Shown here: positions 37,711 to 49,740 of the stretch, piece by piece
Numbering within the stretch: position 1 is the first letter of the stretch
How the letters are laid out: every line of letters begins with the position of its first letter
Source: Campylorhamphus procurvoides
Taxonomy: Eukaryota; Chordata; Aves; Passeriformes; Dendrocolaptidae
Assembly: GCA_013396655.1 (NCBI GenBank)
Contig: WBMV01005154.1
Span: forward strand, 64,136-128,135
Length of the DNA: 64,000 nucleotides
Direction: 5' to 3'
Program-made: the position numbers and the translations under genes
Notes under the pieces: generated by a model
What the model saw: only the letters and a program-made list of their open reading frames with translations
What the model was told of the DNA's origin: nothing
The model's database searches: none

Positions 37711-39046
37711 TTTCCCCTTTATCATTTCATTCAGCTGCAGTTCATATTACGGAAAAACGCTTTCAGAAGCGATTTTGAAAAACTTATACCACTTTTTAAA
37801 AACTTGCCTTGTTTATGAAAAATGGGGAATTATTATTGCTGTATAGACTCGGCTTTGCACTTCTACATGAGAGGTGCCAGACTTAGGCCAGAGCTGCACG
37901 AATGATGGGATTGACTTCGGTACAGAAATTTATATTTTCCAAAATTATGAGAAACTTGATCTTAATCCCATGGCTGGTATACTTTTTTTTTTTTTTTTCC
38001 TAAACCAGGGAGACATCTCAAAGAAAATTACGTTTTATTATTTGGCCATATTACTTCTGTTCTGATTAGAGTTTTTAAACATTTATATGAAAAAAAAATA
38101 CTATTGGAACTATTTTTCTATATAAATACAATTCTTGCTATAAAGGATGCACAATATAGTACTTTTATTTTCCTAGTCTTATTATATTGAAAAAAAAGAA
38201 CCTTTCCAAATACTATATATAATATTAAAATAACATTTAAATATGTGAACAGGCTTCCTATTGTTTAACTACATATTAATTTTAATGTAGAATGGAAAAA
38301 TAAGTATTAAAAAAATGCTAACTGTAAGCCTGAAATTCTAGTTCATCTGTGAAACCTATTTTTAAATCAGACACCATCTTGGTTTCCATAAGAAAGGAAA
38401 AAGATATCTAATCCTCAAGAACAGGGACTTACTTAAAACTCTGCATACATTCACAAAAAAAGACTGAATGCATAGTCATTTACGCACATACACATGTGCA
38501 CACAAGGGCATGTTGTATATTCATATATAGAATCCTATTATGCCCAAAGTAGAGTTATTTTAAAAGCAAAGAGATAATTGATTAGCAGTGCAAGATATTT
38601 TCTAATGCTGGAAGGCAAAGTAAAGTTTCTTATCTAGTTTCTGTTATCAATATCTTAAAATGAAAACTACATTTCAAGAGCAAAATTATGATATCATGAT
38701 AAGAAGTTTTAGCCGTAACTAAGAGTTTTGCATTGATTAATAACTAGAGTTAGAAGGTAAAAAGTTTCCCTTTTAAGAGAGTCACTCTTTTCAAGGAGGC
38801 TGTCCCACATCGCTGAAAGCACAAATTTGAAGATCAAGTGATTTCCAAAGTTATTAAGTTAGAGTAGTGGATATCAATATCTTCATTCTATGCTTTTGCT
38901 CCATACACTGCATACTTAAATTACCAGATTAAAAAATTAATTCCTGTTAATTATTTACAAATTCTTGCAAGTAAAGATTGAAAATATGACCAGAGAGTAA
39001 TTTAAAAGTACAATTATGGTTAGTGTATTCATAAACTAGAAATGTA
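37711..39046. other. unique non-coding sequence
   Basis: AT-rich, with a poly(T) run at about 37984-37999. No gene, RNA or repeat family was recognised. Confidence 0.5.
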
Positions 39047-39209
39047 TCACAGAATCAGAGAATGGGAGCTCTGGAGGTGAACTGGTCCAACCTCCTCATC
39101 AGGCAGGGCCATCTATAGCCAGTTGCTCAGGACTATTTTTTTTTTGAATATTATTTTTGAGTATCTTCAAAGATGGAGACTCTACAACATCTCTGGGAAA
39201 CCTGTAAAT
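39047..39209 (-). mobile_element. old CR1 LINE fragment, minus strand
   Basis: It opens 'cacagaatcagagaatggga' (39047 on), then 'ggtccaacctcctcatcagg' and 'gagactctacaacatctctg', and ends near 'gggaaacctgt'. This is the reverse complement of an older CR1 subfamily 3' region, with a T-run insertion near 39140. Confidence 0.8.
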
Positions 39210-39436
39210 ATCTATGAAGTAAGACTTTTAAGTTTGCTAGTCAAACTATTGGAAATACGATATTAGATTTGAAATTGGCTTCATAAAATCATTATTGCAA
39301 ATGTTTTTTGACCATTCTGTAAGCCAACAGTAGTCTTCCCACTTTTTAATTAACCCTTCATTTAGACATAAATCCAACCAAACAATATGTTTGTCTTGTT
39401 TGATTCCATATAGAGAATAGAAGATAGAAGGAATAC

Positions 39437-39490
39437 GTTATATAATTTGTCTCTCTATTTGACGTTATATAATTTGTCTCTCTATTTGAC
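39437..39490. repeat. perfect 27-bp tandem duplication
   Basis: Two identical 27-base units at 39437-39463 and 39464-39490, beginning 'gttatataatttgtctctct'. The lack of any difference suggests a recent event, or possibly an assembly duplication. Confidence 0.95.
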
Positions 39491-39666
39491 CCCCAGCTTG
39501 GCGCCCTCCAACATTATAGGATTATAACAGGAGAAAGATAGGGTTTTTAAGTAAAGGAAAGATGACTAGTGGTGACTTGATAGTAGAGACACTGCCATGG
39601 GACAGAAAAGGAAGAGAAAGAGAACATGGGGACAGGCATGATGAGGCAAAGAGAGGGAACACCTTG

Positions 39667-39701
39667 CTCCAGACTCCAGACTCCAGTCTCCAGTCTCCAG
39701 A
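39667..39701. repeat. 7-bp tandem repeat (CTCCAGW)5
   Basis: Five 7-base units in the order ctccaga, ctccaga, ctccagt, ctccagt, ctccaga. The short frames overlapping it at 39522-39789 include the corresponding pentapeptide-like repetition and are not genes. Confidence 0.92.
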
Positions 39702-40329
39702 CAGAGCCTTCATTAGGCTTCCTATTCATTTGAAGGTAATACTCCTTGACTAATAGCAGACACAACTTATTCTTTCTTTTCTTTTTCATATTCTCTGGTT
39801 CAACAAATCATGGGAGTCCAAGTCATACAGATGCAGATACATAAGTGCTGAAAATGCACTGTGCTTGATATCCTCAGTTATCAACATATTGATTCTGAAG
39901 GCTCAAAGCTTCCATTCTTCTTATATGCTATTTTGCGAAATTTGAAACTAGTCCAAACATACTGCAAGCAAAGCTTATTAAAATATAGACTTTTGTGTAC
40001 AATAGAATATAATGGGTGAAGAAAAAGGAGCTACCAAATAAACCCTACTGCCTTGGCTTATTCAAATGAAAGTTTGCTTAATATTGCCTTGTGGTTAAAT
40101 CTTACATTGCTTTAGGCTTGGATAATAAAGGACGTTGGTCAGATTCACCTTTCTTAATTGCCAGTTTCTAAACAGATCTTATTTTCAGGCAGTAAGACAT
40201 TATGAGCATGAGAACAAATATAAACAGATAGATACATAGACCTTGTTGTTTCTTAATATGTTCATCCCACAGCACATAGATAAACAAAACAATTTAAAAT
40301 ATTGTATTCACTAAGGTGAAATATTTAAA

Positions 40330-40445
40330 AAAAACTCAAACAAACAGAAAAGGAAAACAAACCAAAATAAACCAAAGCAAACAAACCATTACAAACCAAA
40401 CCAACCAACAAAAAAAAAAAAAAAAACCAAAAAACTAAACCCAAA
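40330..40445. repeat. A-rich (CAAA/CCAAA)n low-complexity tract
   Basis: Irregular 'caaa' and 'ccaaacc' units with an internal A17 run near 40412. Not linked to a recognisable retroposon end. Confidence 0.88.
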
Positions 40446-41064
40446 GACAACAGGTAAATTCATGACTTTTTAAAATTCCTTCATTATTTTTTTGAGCCTG
40501 ACATTTCCCTTGATCAAAGCTTCCACTAAGAGTTATTCCTTAACACCTACATATTTGGCCAAATATACCTACATCACGAATTAAAAAATCTGTGGAAACT
40601 GACTTAAGAGTCATACATGTGTTTGCTAAATATGTCTTTGTATCGCATCCATGTGAAACGAATTTCAATTTACAACTGGAAGTTTTGGGTTATCTCTTAA
40701 AATATTTAATTATTTCTTATGAATATGTGTGTTTACAGTGTAATCTATAATATACTGTAATTTACCAGGGAAATTATGACTGTTTCACTCTCTTTACCAT
40801 AATAGCAATGATTATCTATGTGTTTGTGAATACATGCTCTAAGAGTTTGGGAATTTTATCAGTACCATTCACTGTGACATTACTGTGACTACAGGCTGAG
40901 TGGTTGAAATTTCATAAAGTATTTTAAAGTTACTATATACATCTTTTTAGGCTGCTTTTTCCATCTTGGGATAAATTTATGTCTAGAAATAAAGTTTCTT
41001 CAACTTTTTTATTTAAAATACTTCTTTTCAATTCATTCTCAGAAGATTAATTTTCAAAATATTA

Positions 41065-41132
41065 CTCCTCCCTTCCTCCCTTCCTCCCTTCCTTCCTTCC
41101 TTCCTTCTTTCCTTCCTTCCTTCCTTCTTTTC
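41065..41132. repeat. (TTCC)n microsatellite
   Basis: Units of CCTT/TTCC with a few TTCT interruptions. It is complementary to the GGAA array at 37424-37487. Confidence 0.95.
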
Positions 41133-43843
41133 TCTGAAATAAAATACCAACTGATCCTAACTCAGGAATGGTGGATGGAAATAAAGGAAAGAAGTAGATA
41201 CAGTTTATTCCAGAATTCACCAAGCTGATAACTGGACCATGGAAACAGAATAAAAAGCATTCCTAAAGAACTTGATTTCAGTTAAAAGGTATCCCATTAA
41301 GAAAAAAAAAAAAAAGAGTAGTTTACTTGAGACTTGTCAAAAAGCTTAGGTGACAGGCATCATTTCTCAAACTATTTTGCATACTAGAATCTAATCAATT
41401 GGTCGAAATTACCATTTATAATTTGCATATTATATTGAATGCTCCAATCCATATTTCATCCTGTATTTTCTCATCATCAACTTTCACTAATCATCGCAAA
41501 TTTAAATAAGAATTTTATCATTCACTTGATGACATTGTTGCATGAAAAAAATAGATGAGGAAAACTAACTCTATATGCCAGTCATAAGCTTTTTTTTTTA
41601 GCAAAAAGGCAGAGAAAATCAGCATTATCTGAATCATTTTTGAAGTACAGGAAAACAAATTTTAAGTTTTCTGAGGAACCACAGAACTAAGAAGGAGAGT
41701 GATCTCATCCAGATTTTCCCTTTGTTTTCTCATGTAGGATTTCTGTTGATTTTTTTTTATGTAGATGGCTGGCTGTAGAGGCTGGAAGATGTTGAAAACT
41801 TCTGGATCCACCTCTAATTAATTTATTATCCAATTAGCTGTAATTTAAAGCCTTAGTTAAACAAATCATGAGAGCTATTATAACTTCTGAGATCTGAGAA
41901 TGGATTCCCTTACACCACACTTTTTTTTTTTCTACTTGTAACATCCCTCTATCCTCGATCTTCTAACCTCGGTCTCATCATTAGCTTGCATGTGTACTGT
42001 ATACAGATTACACAGTTTGGTTGTTAACTGGGATGTGGCTGTGTCTCTGCATGGTGTGGGCCACTATAAACTAATGTACACATGCTTTTGATTTTGAGAA
42101 AAGCTGTACAGAACTTAAAATCCACAAAAATGCTGGAATTCAGTAGTGCAAATTCCTGGTCTATGTAATTTCTCTCTGGTTTCATTTTGTGTATTTTTAC
42201 TTCAAAGCAGATTCCTAAGAGAAATCTATTTTGACTTTAAATACCTATGTATTAATAGCTAGCTATCTGTAATAAGCTTGTTTAAAAAAAAAAACAAACA
42301 AAACCACAAACAACCCCCCCCACCCAAACACAACAACAAATGAACAAATAAACAAAAGCAAGCAATAAAACCAAACCAAAACAAACAAAAGATAGAAACC
42401 AAGCTGCCAAAGTCTTATATACCTTATTCCTAAATATAATACTTCATGTTTGTCTTAAAACTCATTCTAGGTCACCTGCAAGCTTAACACTGTCTGTGGA
42501 GACATTTGAACATTTGGCTACTAAAATTTGCATTGATGCCCAAATCATTCTGCATTTCCATGTAACTAAAACCCAGTCTGACAGAAATCTAGAGTGAGGC
42601 AAGTTCCATAAGAAACTGCTAGTGTATCTGTATCATTAAAACACCTTTCCATTTTTAAAAGATCAATTGAGTCCACTGTATTGCAAAAAGAAGGCTATAT
42701 ATTCTTTCTAAGGATAAATGTACATACAAAACTCTTCAGTAGTCAACAGAAAAACAAACAGTTCCAGAAACTTCAGTAGTCATATTGTAGGGGGTATTGG
42801 CTACCAAATACACAGAGGTTGACGATTGTGGGAAATTCTGTGATCAATCTGTCATTGCCATCAGTGCAGAGTTATGTTCCCATCTCTGAGGTTTTCTGTT
42901 CTCAGTAACCTCCTTCAAAATTTTAGATAATTCAATTTTCATTTAGACGTTACGGGAAAATTTGCATGTCTTGTGCCATTGCTAACCTATCTCAGCTTTC
43001 TGCATCCTAATTTTGCCTTGTACTTTTGTGCATAATCTAGATATATAAAGAAACATAGCCCCAAAAATAACAAGAACCTCTTCGATAACTTGTATAGGCA
43101 ATATATTCTCTTGCCCTCTTTGCAGTTTGCTTTTGAAGCAGCAAATCATTATGTATTTGGTCACAGAGGCTAATAAAGCAAATATAACAACCTAATTGAA
43201 AAGTATAACTACACTGATTTAAGATACATGATTAGAAGTTTGATGTCACAAACTTTAGTCATCAGTGTAACATTTGTATTTCAATAGTCCTATTGTGTTT
43301 GCAGAATTAGCTTCTCGTTCTGTGGTAGAATCTAGGATGAATGTGTATATTAAAAGGTCCTATATTCACATTGCATAAATATGCAAGAGCATTTTTAATA
43401 AAACTCTTTATATCACCTTTCATTCCATTCTATTACTCTCACAAGTAATATACCTAAACAGAGATCACCTGTAGAGATTGAACCTGAAACCTTTAATATG
43501 AAGTTTCTTCCGTTGAAAGAAAGGAACTCAATCTGCCAATAACATTTGCAGATCATATTCTCGTGGTCTACTCATTCAGTACAATGAATACGATACAGAT
43601 ACCCAGTGTAAGGGCAAGATAAGATGGCTATCTGGACCATTAGTTTTTAATTGCTTTGGATGTTGACCTTTCAGCACTGACTGGAGGAATGAGCACTGCA
43701 GCTACAGGTAAAGCCAGAGGAGATTGGTTTGATTGGTCATAAACCAATGGCCTGTTGTGGAGCCTGTTATTGGTTAATAACTGGGAAAATCAGAAAAATT
43801 CTGCATATCTTGAGGTATATTTATATTTATGTGCTGTATTTGG
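41133..43843. other. unique non-coding sequence
   Basis: Contains an A/C-rich low-complexity tract at 42284-42392 with a C9 run. Otherwise it is AT-rich without recognised features. A stretch near 43470-43500 ('gagattgaacctgaaacc') recalls an inverted tRNA B box but has no supporting structure. Confidence 0.5.
42284..42392. repeat. A/C-rich low-complexity tract
   Basis: An A10 run is followed by mixed 'caaacaaaa', C9 and 'ccaaacc' words. Confidence 0.88.
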
Positions 43844-44691
43844 TGTAGGTGTCCAGGCATGGCAAGGGTCTATGTGAGCCAGTGGTTCCAGTGGACCGAC
43901 CTCAGGGCACAGCTGAGCCCTGAAGCCAAGGTTGTGGTGCCTCAGGGAAAACATATTTAAGAAATGGCAAAATGCTGAATAGCAGAGGAGAAATGGGGAA
44001 ACGTCTAAAAAACAGCCCTGCAAACATCAAGGTGAAAGAGGAAGGAGACACAGTCTTCCACAAGATAGAGGAGAAATTCCCCTAGAGCACATGGGAGTGA
44101 CTGTAGTGCAGCCGGTTCATCCTGAAAGACTGCAGTCCATGGAAGGCCCCAAGCTGGAGCAGAGGAAAAACATAGAATCACAGAACAGTTTGGGTTGGAA
44201 GGGACCTGAAAGGTCATCTAGATCCAATCCCTCTGCCAGGGACATCTTCTGGTAGACCAAGTTGCTCAAAACTCCATCCAACCTGGTCTTGGGAAGAATC
44301 CTTTATGAGGACGAAGGATCAGCAGACAGGAACTGTTATGGACTGACTACATCCCCCATACCCCATCACACTGCATCACACTGGAAGGTAGGAAGGCCGA
44401 GGAATTGGAAATGAAGGACTGAAGCTGAATCAAGGAAAAAGGAGCAGAGCCAAAGGTATTTTTAATTTTTATGTTTGTTTTTCTCCATCCAAATGTATTA
44501 TTAATACAATGGCAGTAATTTAAAATTATTTCCCCCAAATTAAGTCCATTTTGCCTGTGACAGACACTGGTAAGTGATCCTCAGTCTGTGTCTTGACCCA
44601 CCCTTTCCACCCACCCCATCCTGTTGAGGAGAAGAAGTGCAAGAGAAGCTGAGTCAGCATCTGAGTCAGCCTGCCAAGGTCAAATCACCTA
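43844..44691 (+). mobile_element. avian ERV LTR (family A), interrupted by CR1
   Basis: It starts 'tgtaggtgtccaggcatggc' and has 'aacatatttaagaaatggc' near 43950 as the degenerate promoter region. It continues with 'acagccctgcaaacatcaag', 'gactgcagtccatggaaggc' and 'aagctggagcagagg', and is broken by a CR1 at 44171-44291. It resumes 'ggaagaatcctttatgagga', then 'cattttgcctgtgacagac' and a diverged 3' end near 44691. The tandem 'ctgcagcc...ctggagcag' modules typical of this family are mostly deleted here. There is no viral coding sequence. The opposing frames at 43790-44217 are incidental. Confidence 0.82.
44171..44291 (-). mobile_element. CR1 LINE nested in the LTR
   Basis: The sequence begins 'catagaatcacagaacagtt', then 'tgggttggaagggacctgaa' and 'aggtcatctagatccaatcc', and ends in 'ccaacctggtctt'. 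This is the reverse complement of a well-conserved CR1 3' end. Flanks 'ggaaaaa' (44164-44170) and 'ggaagaa' (44292-44298) look like a 7-bp target duplication with one change. The LTR sequence is continuous once the CR1 is removed. Confidence 0.92.
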
Positions 44692-46499
44692 TGCCTACAT
44701 ACACACACCAGTTTAGGTACATGATTAATAACTTATGTTACAACAAAGCAAAAAAAACCCAAACAAACAAACAAAATAATTGCTGTCTTTAATGCAGTTA
44801 CCAAGATAGTTTCATTTTAGTTAATGTTAAAAGCTACTGTAATGATGCTGGGTTTTTTATTTGTTGTAAAACTAAACTGAATTATTATTAAACTAAAGCT
44901 GTGCAGTAATACCCTGGCAATCCTACAGTGTTTCTTAGAGTTTTCTAATGAATTATGTCTTCCAATCAGAAAAGATTTGATTGTTTTCCCTACATCAATT
45001 TAAAACATAATTAAAATATTATTAAATATATCTAGTAAATATCATTATTTGGGGCAGATTCCCACATAAATCAGCATAACTGTGTAGAATTGAATGGGGG
45101 TCTGACACAAAGTTCATGTTGTTAGAAATTAAAGAAGAGAAAAGATAGATATTTGAAAAATACCCTACTAACAGAACAACAACAACAAAAAAAACCCCTT
45201 TATTAAGTTCCGGTATGATGGAATAATGTAATTCCAGTCAAAGAAACATCAAGAATCAAAATATCCAACAGTATGACCTCAGTAGCTGAGTAGCTCGGTT
45301 AATAATTAAAAAATTAAAGTATTGGAAAGTAATCAATGAAAACAGTGACATAGTGTTTTTGAAAGTACTAATCCCTTGTGTGTTCATGTAAAAATGAATG
45401 CCAATTTACTGGTTGTGAAATAATTAAATTATGTTTCGAAATCCACATCACTGAAATTGCCAGTCTGGATTGCTGCATGACTTTCTCAGGTTTACAATAT
45501 GAAGCATTTGTTCACAACAGGTAAAATTGTTCTTGTATCTTTTTGTGGTTACTGAAGTTCCATATTTTACATCTTTTTGCTCAGGAATGTATCACATCAT
45601 TTTTTTTTTTAAATTCTAATTCTTTCTGGAATGAACGGTGAACCAATGTTTCTTTTAGGATAACAGTTACAGTTAATATACAGTAATGTCTTTATTGATT
45701 TCTTCCAGCTGATCTTCAATTAGTACTGCTCTCTAATTTTACTTTAGAACTATAGACTCTTCTAGAATGTGAAACAGATCAGAGGCAGAAAACAGCAGTA
45801 AAGGAAGGGATATTAGTTGCAAAGCTCATAGTGCCATGCCTGTCAGGTACAAATACATCTTTTTGTTCTCCCTGAAAAGACAAAGTCAAAGCTAAAAGGT
45901 GTTAGAACATTTTTTTGGCCAAATTCTGTGTGAAATAAATGAAAAGAATGGCTATTTCTGTTTGTGGGGATTAAGAGAAACACTGAAATTACGGAGGAAA
46001 TTAGCTACTTGTTAATTCAATTCTCAAACAGCAGAAATTTATGAATACAACACAAGAGCTGGAACTGAGAGGCTAAATGCTAAACTGATCTCAGAAAGAT
46101 GGTTCCTAAATTCTGGCCATGTCCCTAAGACTGCTTTTTATCTAACTTTTTTTTTCTCATCTTATAAACAACCAAAAATTGCCACTGATAAAAAATTTCA
46201 AGGTACATCTCTTCATCCCTATATTAAAATTTATCCTTTTCATTACTGCCACTCTACACAAATGCTTGTCTCTGCTGGATATGATGCCTTAAGATCTAGG
46301 TTATATAGATTTTAGTATAACTCTTTTAGCACTTTTAGTAGTACCTTAACTAATCACCTCTGTATTAGATTCCCAAAGTACTGTTTAATGTTCCTCATCA
46401 AGGATTTCAGTGGATAAAGATTTTAGCAAGAAAATCTATTTTGTATAGGATGTACCCAGAAAAATATAATAGGCACATTGTTTAATATAACTGTAGTCC
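44692..46499. other. unique non-coding sequence
   Basis: AT-rich with short A-runs. No repeat family, exon or RNA gene was recognised. Confidence 0.5.
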
Positions 46500-46830
46500 A
46501 AGCTATTCAGAAGGCCCAAATATCTTGAAATTATTTCAAGGAGGACAGAGGTGATGAGGAAGAGGAATATAGGATGAAGGTAAAGGGTCATTGAGACCTC
46601 TGACTCAGTTCCTGGAGGTGTGTTGAGGGTGGCACTGAGGGAGAGAGAGTTTTGGAAGTGGATATAATAGTATTAGGTAATGCTTTGAATTGTTAGTTAG
46701 GCAACTAAATAAAAGCAAGAGACTTTTCTAACTCTGTATGCACACTTTTGAAGAAACTAGATTCTTGTGCGTTTGACATCATAATAAAAAGAAAGCTGCC
46801 TGGTAAAACTCACAAATTGAGTCCTAGGGC
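46500..46830 (+). mobile_element. ERV-type LTR (family E), second copy
   Basis: The core 46571-46660 ('gatgaaggtaaagggtcatt', 'ctgactcagttcctggaggt', 'gttgagggtgg') aligns with 28400-28490. A TATAAT-like box lies near 46663 and AATAAA at 46708-46713, in the same order as in the first copy. The ends are undefined and divergence is high. Confidence 0.5.
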
Positions 46831-47330
46831 TTTCTTTTAAGAGCCAATTTTAGGCATCACACACAGAAAAAATCAATGCAGATATGCTTCTGAATTTAGG
46901 GGACAGTGTCTTATGTCTATGTATTCCTGACCAGATAGGCTAAAATATAAGTTCTTAAAAGAACAAGAGAATTACTTCCTGCCATTTTTTGTTTCCTTTG
47001 TCCTAATGTTAGTTTTACTGTACCCTAAAAGAGGAACTTGGACAAAATCTTCCTTGACAGAGAGGGATTGAAACTCAGGTAAATATTCTGATCACCGAGA
47101 TTGTATATGAAAAGAAAGGTTGATTTTTTTTCTTCTGTTCTCTTAAACGAAAGCAGCTATGCAGCTATGCATTGCTTAGTATAAACTCCATTCTACTTAA
47201 CTGCACATGGAGTTTCTCTAAGGAGCCTTAATAGCTGAAATACTTCTGATTAGGTAGGAAAAAGACTAGTTTCTGAAATCTGGTAGGATTTCGGCCATGT
47301 GTAATGAAATTCTCAAAAGAAATAACAACC

Positions 47331-47514
47331 CTTAAGCTGCACCGGGGAGAGAGGTTTAGGTTAGACATTAGGAAGAAGCTCTTTTCAGAGTCATAGGACA
47401 TTGGAATGGGCTGCCCAGAGAGGTGGTGGAGTCACTGGCCCTGGAGGTATTTAAGAAGAGACTGGATGTGGCACTGAGTGCCATGGTCTAGTTGACATGG
47501 TGATGTTCAGTCAC
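47331..47514 (+). mobile_element. CR1 LINE fragment lacking its 3' tail
   Basis: It matches CR1 from 'ctgcaccggggagagaggtt' through 'aggttagacattaggaagaa', 'ttggaatgggctgcccagag' and 'ggtggtggagtcactggccc' to 'ttgacatggtgatgttcagt'. It stops there, before the usual 60-70 base 3' end with ATTCTATG repeats. Loss of the 3' end is unusual for CR1 and implies a later deletion. Confidence 0.9.
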
Positions 47515-49422
47515 CAGGGGTAAAATCTACGTAGCAGATACTTCCATTGAAGTTAGTTGAGTAACCAGGTGAGTTAATCATCCTGGGTTCACTTTACAGT
47601 CAATGAAAAGCTTTCATATGCAGTGCAAAATACATCTTATATTTAACATATATATCAAATGAGTCAGAAAAGTGACTGTAAAATAATCTACATGTCTATG
47701 CTTTAGACCACCAACCATACCTGGCCGGAACAAATGGCCAAAATGGCTTTGTCAAATCAACTGATAATAAAAACCTCCCACATTTTCACATAGAAGACCT
47801 GTTTACTGACAAGTCAGTTATCTCCTTTTTCCAGGAAAGCAACAGCTAGAATAGCTGTGAAGTTCTGAAGTGACCTAAATTAACAAGAATTCTCTGACCC
47901 TTCTCAGAATTAAGTTTTAGAATAGCACAGAGATTCCAAAGGTCTTTCTGTGAGCCTAATTCTTGACATTGTTTCTTCACCATATTTCAGTGCAAGTGTC
48001 TCTGAAGACAAGAGTTTCTTTAGCTAATAACAGACTTCAGAAGAAACATAATTGAGGATTAACTATGACACTAAAATAAGAAAGTAGTTTCTGAAAGGTT
48101 GAATTCGTGGCTTTTTGTGACTACCTTTTGCTTTTACTCTAGAAGCATATCTAGGAGATGGAAGATAACTGGAGACTGGTTTCCAGTCTCATTAAAATAT
48201 GCATCATTATCCAACATTAGATTAGATCAGGAAAATATAAAACATATTTCCAGATTTTCAAAGTTCTTATATGCATTAAAAATGCTATTATTTTATTATT
48301 AAAAACACAGAGTTAAATAATTTTGCTACAATTCTTCAGTTAAAAAAAAAGTTTAAATAAAATGTTAAAAATCTTTTTCTGGCACAAACAGATATTTGTG
48401 TGTATTTTCCATAAAAGACAAAGCAATTCAGTTCTCTGAAGATTATACTAATCTTAACCTAATTATGGTTGAAATTAATATGAAAATACAAATATATTAA
48501 AATATTTTTCTGTGATATATATATTGTAAATAAATTGCTCAAAATCACTCCAAAGCATGTCTTCTTAAATTAAATAATTTACAAGTCTTTCCAATGTTCT
48601 AAATAAAAACATGCAAGTTCTATTCCATATTTACATAAATAGTCTGCATAATCGTTCTTTTAGCATGGTTACTGCATTGGTTGATTTGACTAATATTAAA
48701 TATGTATGAATTTCCTGCTATTCCCTAGGGCTCATAGAAACAAGATGAATCTCAAGAGACTGGTTTAAAGTTTAGATTTAAAGAAGAAAAGCCTTACAGA
48801 TCCAAGCATCTTTGAATCTTTTTTCACTTGCTGAAGTCTAATTTTCACCTCAAGTAAATATTTAATAAATAATTATTACTTGAAGATTTACAAGCAGTGC
48901 CAAGATTAAGTAAATTATTTGTGTAGCTTTTTTCAAGCTTTTAGACAGTTCTACATACAACCAAACAAAAGTAGGACATGATTGATCTTAAGTATATTGA
49001 CTTTTTACAACACTCCACACTGACAAATTAAAATTTTCCAATCCAGCTGACCAAGTAGCTGAGTTCCAATATTAGTATTACAAAATGCAATTCTTATGAC
49101 ACTGTCCTCCAAAAATTTCTAAGTTAGTTATCTGCAGATAAAACTTGTAATAAATATTATTATAATAAAATTTAAATAATACCAGTAACATTTTGTTCAT
49201 GCTGGTAAGACATTAATTAGTTTTTATGCATGAAAGAATCTTCTGAGCTACAATACAGATATTGTCACTGATGGACTTGGCATTGCCATTGTTGCAAATG
49301 GTGAGTTTACACAGAAGACAATGGGTTTGCAAAGTATAGCATCCTTCAGTATACAGTATATAGGTCTCATTATATTGATCATGCATTCTCAAGAATGCCT
49401 TCATGTACTCTTAAATGTCATA
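47515..49422. other. unique non-coding sequence
   Basis: Strongly AT-rich, no recognised feature. Confidence 0.5.
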
Positions 49423-49490
49423 CACAGAATCATGGATTCATAGAATGTTTGGTTTGGAAGGGACCTTAAAGATCATCTAGGCTATTCTAA
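49423..49490 (-). mobile_element. CR1 LINE 3'-end fragment, minus strand
   Basis: The sequence 'cacagaatcatggattcata', 'gaatgtttggtttggaaggg', 'accttaaagatcatctaggc' is a clear inverted CR1 terminus. Only about 70 bases remain. Confidence 0.9.
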
Positions 49491-49668
49491 ACAGCCTCTT
49501 AAAACAGTTCTTAAGCAGCTAATGTTTAAACTGTTCAAAAGCACCCAAGCTGTAAAGGAGCAGAAAAAGAACTGAAATAAAGAAGCTATTGTTATAACTG
49601 TCATCTGGACCCTTGGTCAAACTACAGCAACAGGATGTTCTGAAACCATCCCTTGTGGGTTGGTTTTA

Positions 49669-49740
49669 CATATATATGTGTGTGTGTGTGTGTGTGCATA
49701 TATATATATGTATGGATGTATGTATTTATGTATGTGTATA
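49669..49740. repeat. compound AT/GT/GTAT microsatellite
   Basis: A (TA)n block, then (TG)n at 49677-49696, then (TA)n and degenerate (TATG)n. The reverse frame at 49622-49888 runs through it and reads as Thr/His/Ile/Tyr repeats. Confidence 0.93.

Noticed and set aside
43470..43530. Inverted tRNA-like B box ('gagattgaacctgaaacc')
   Set aside because: No A box at proper spacing, no cloverleaf and no SINE tail; likely chance.
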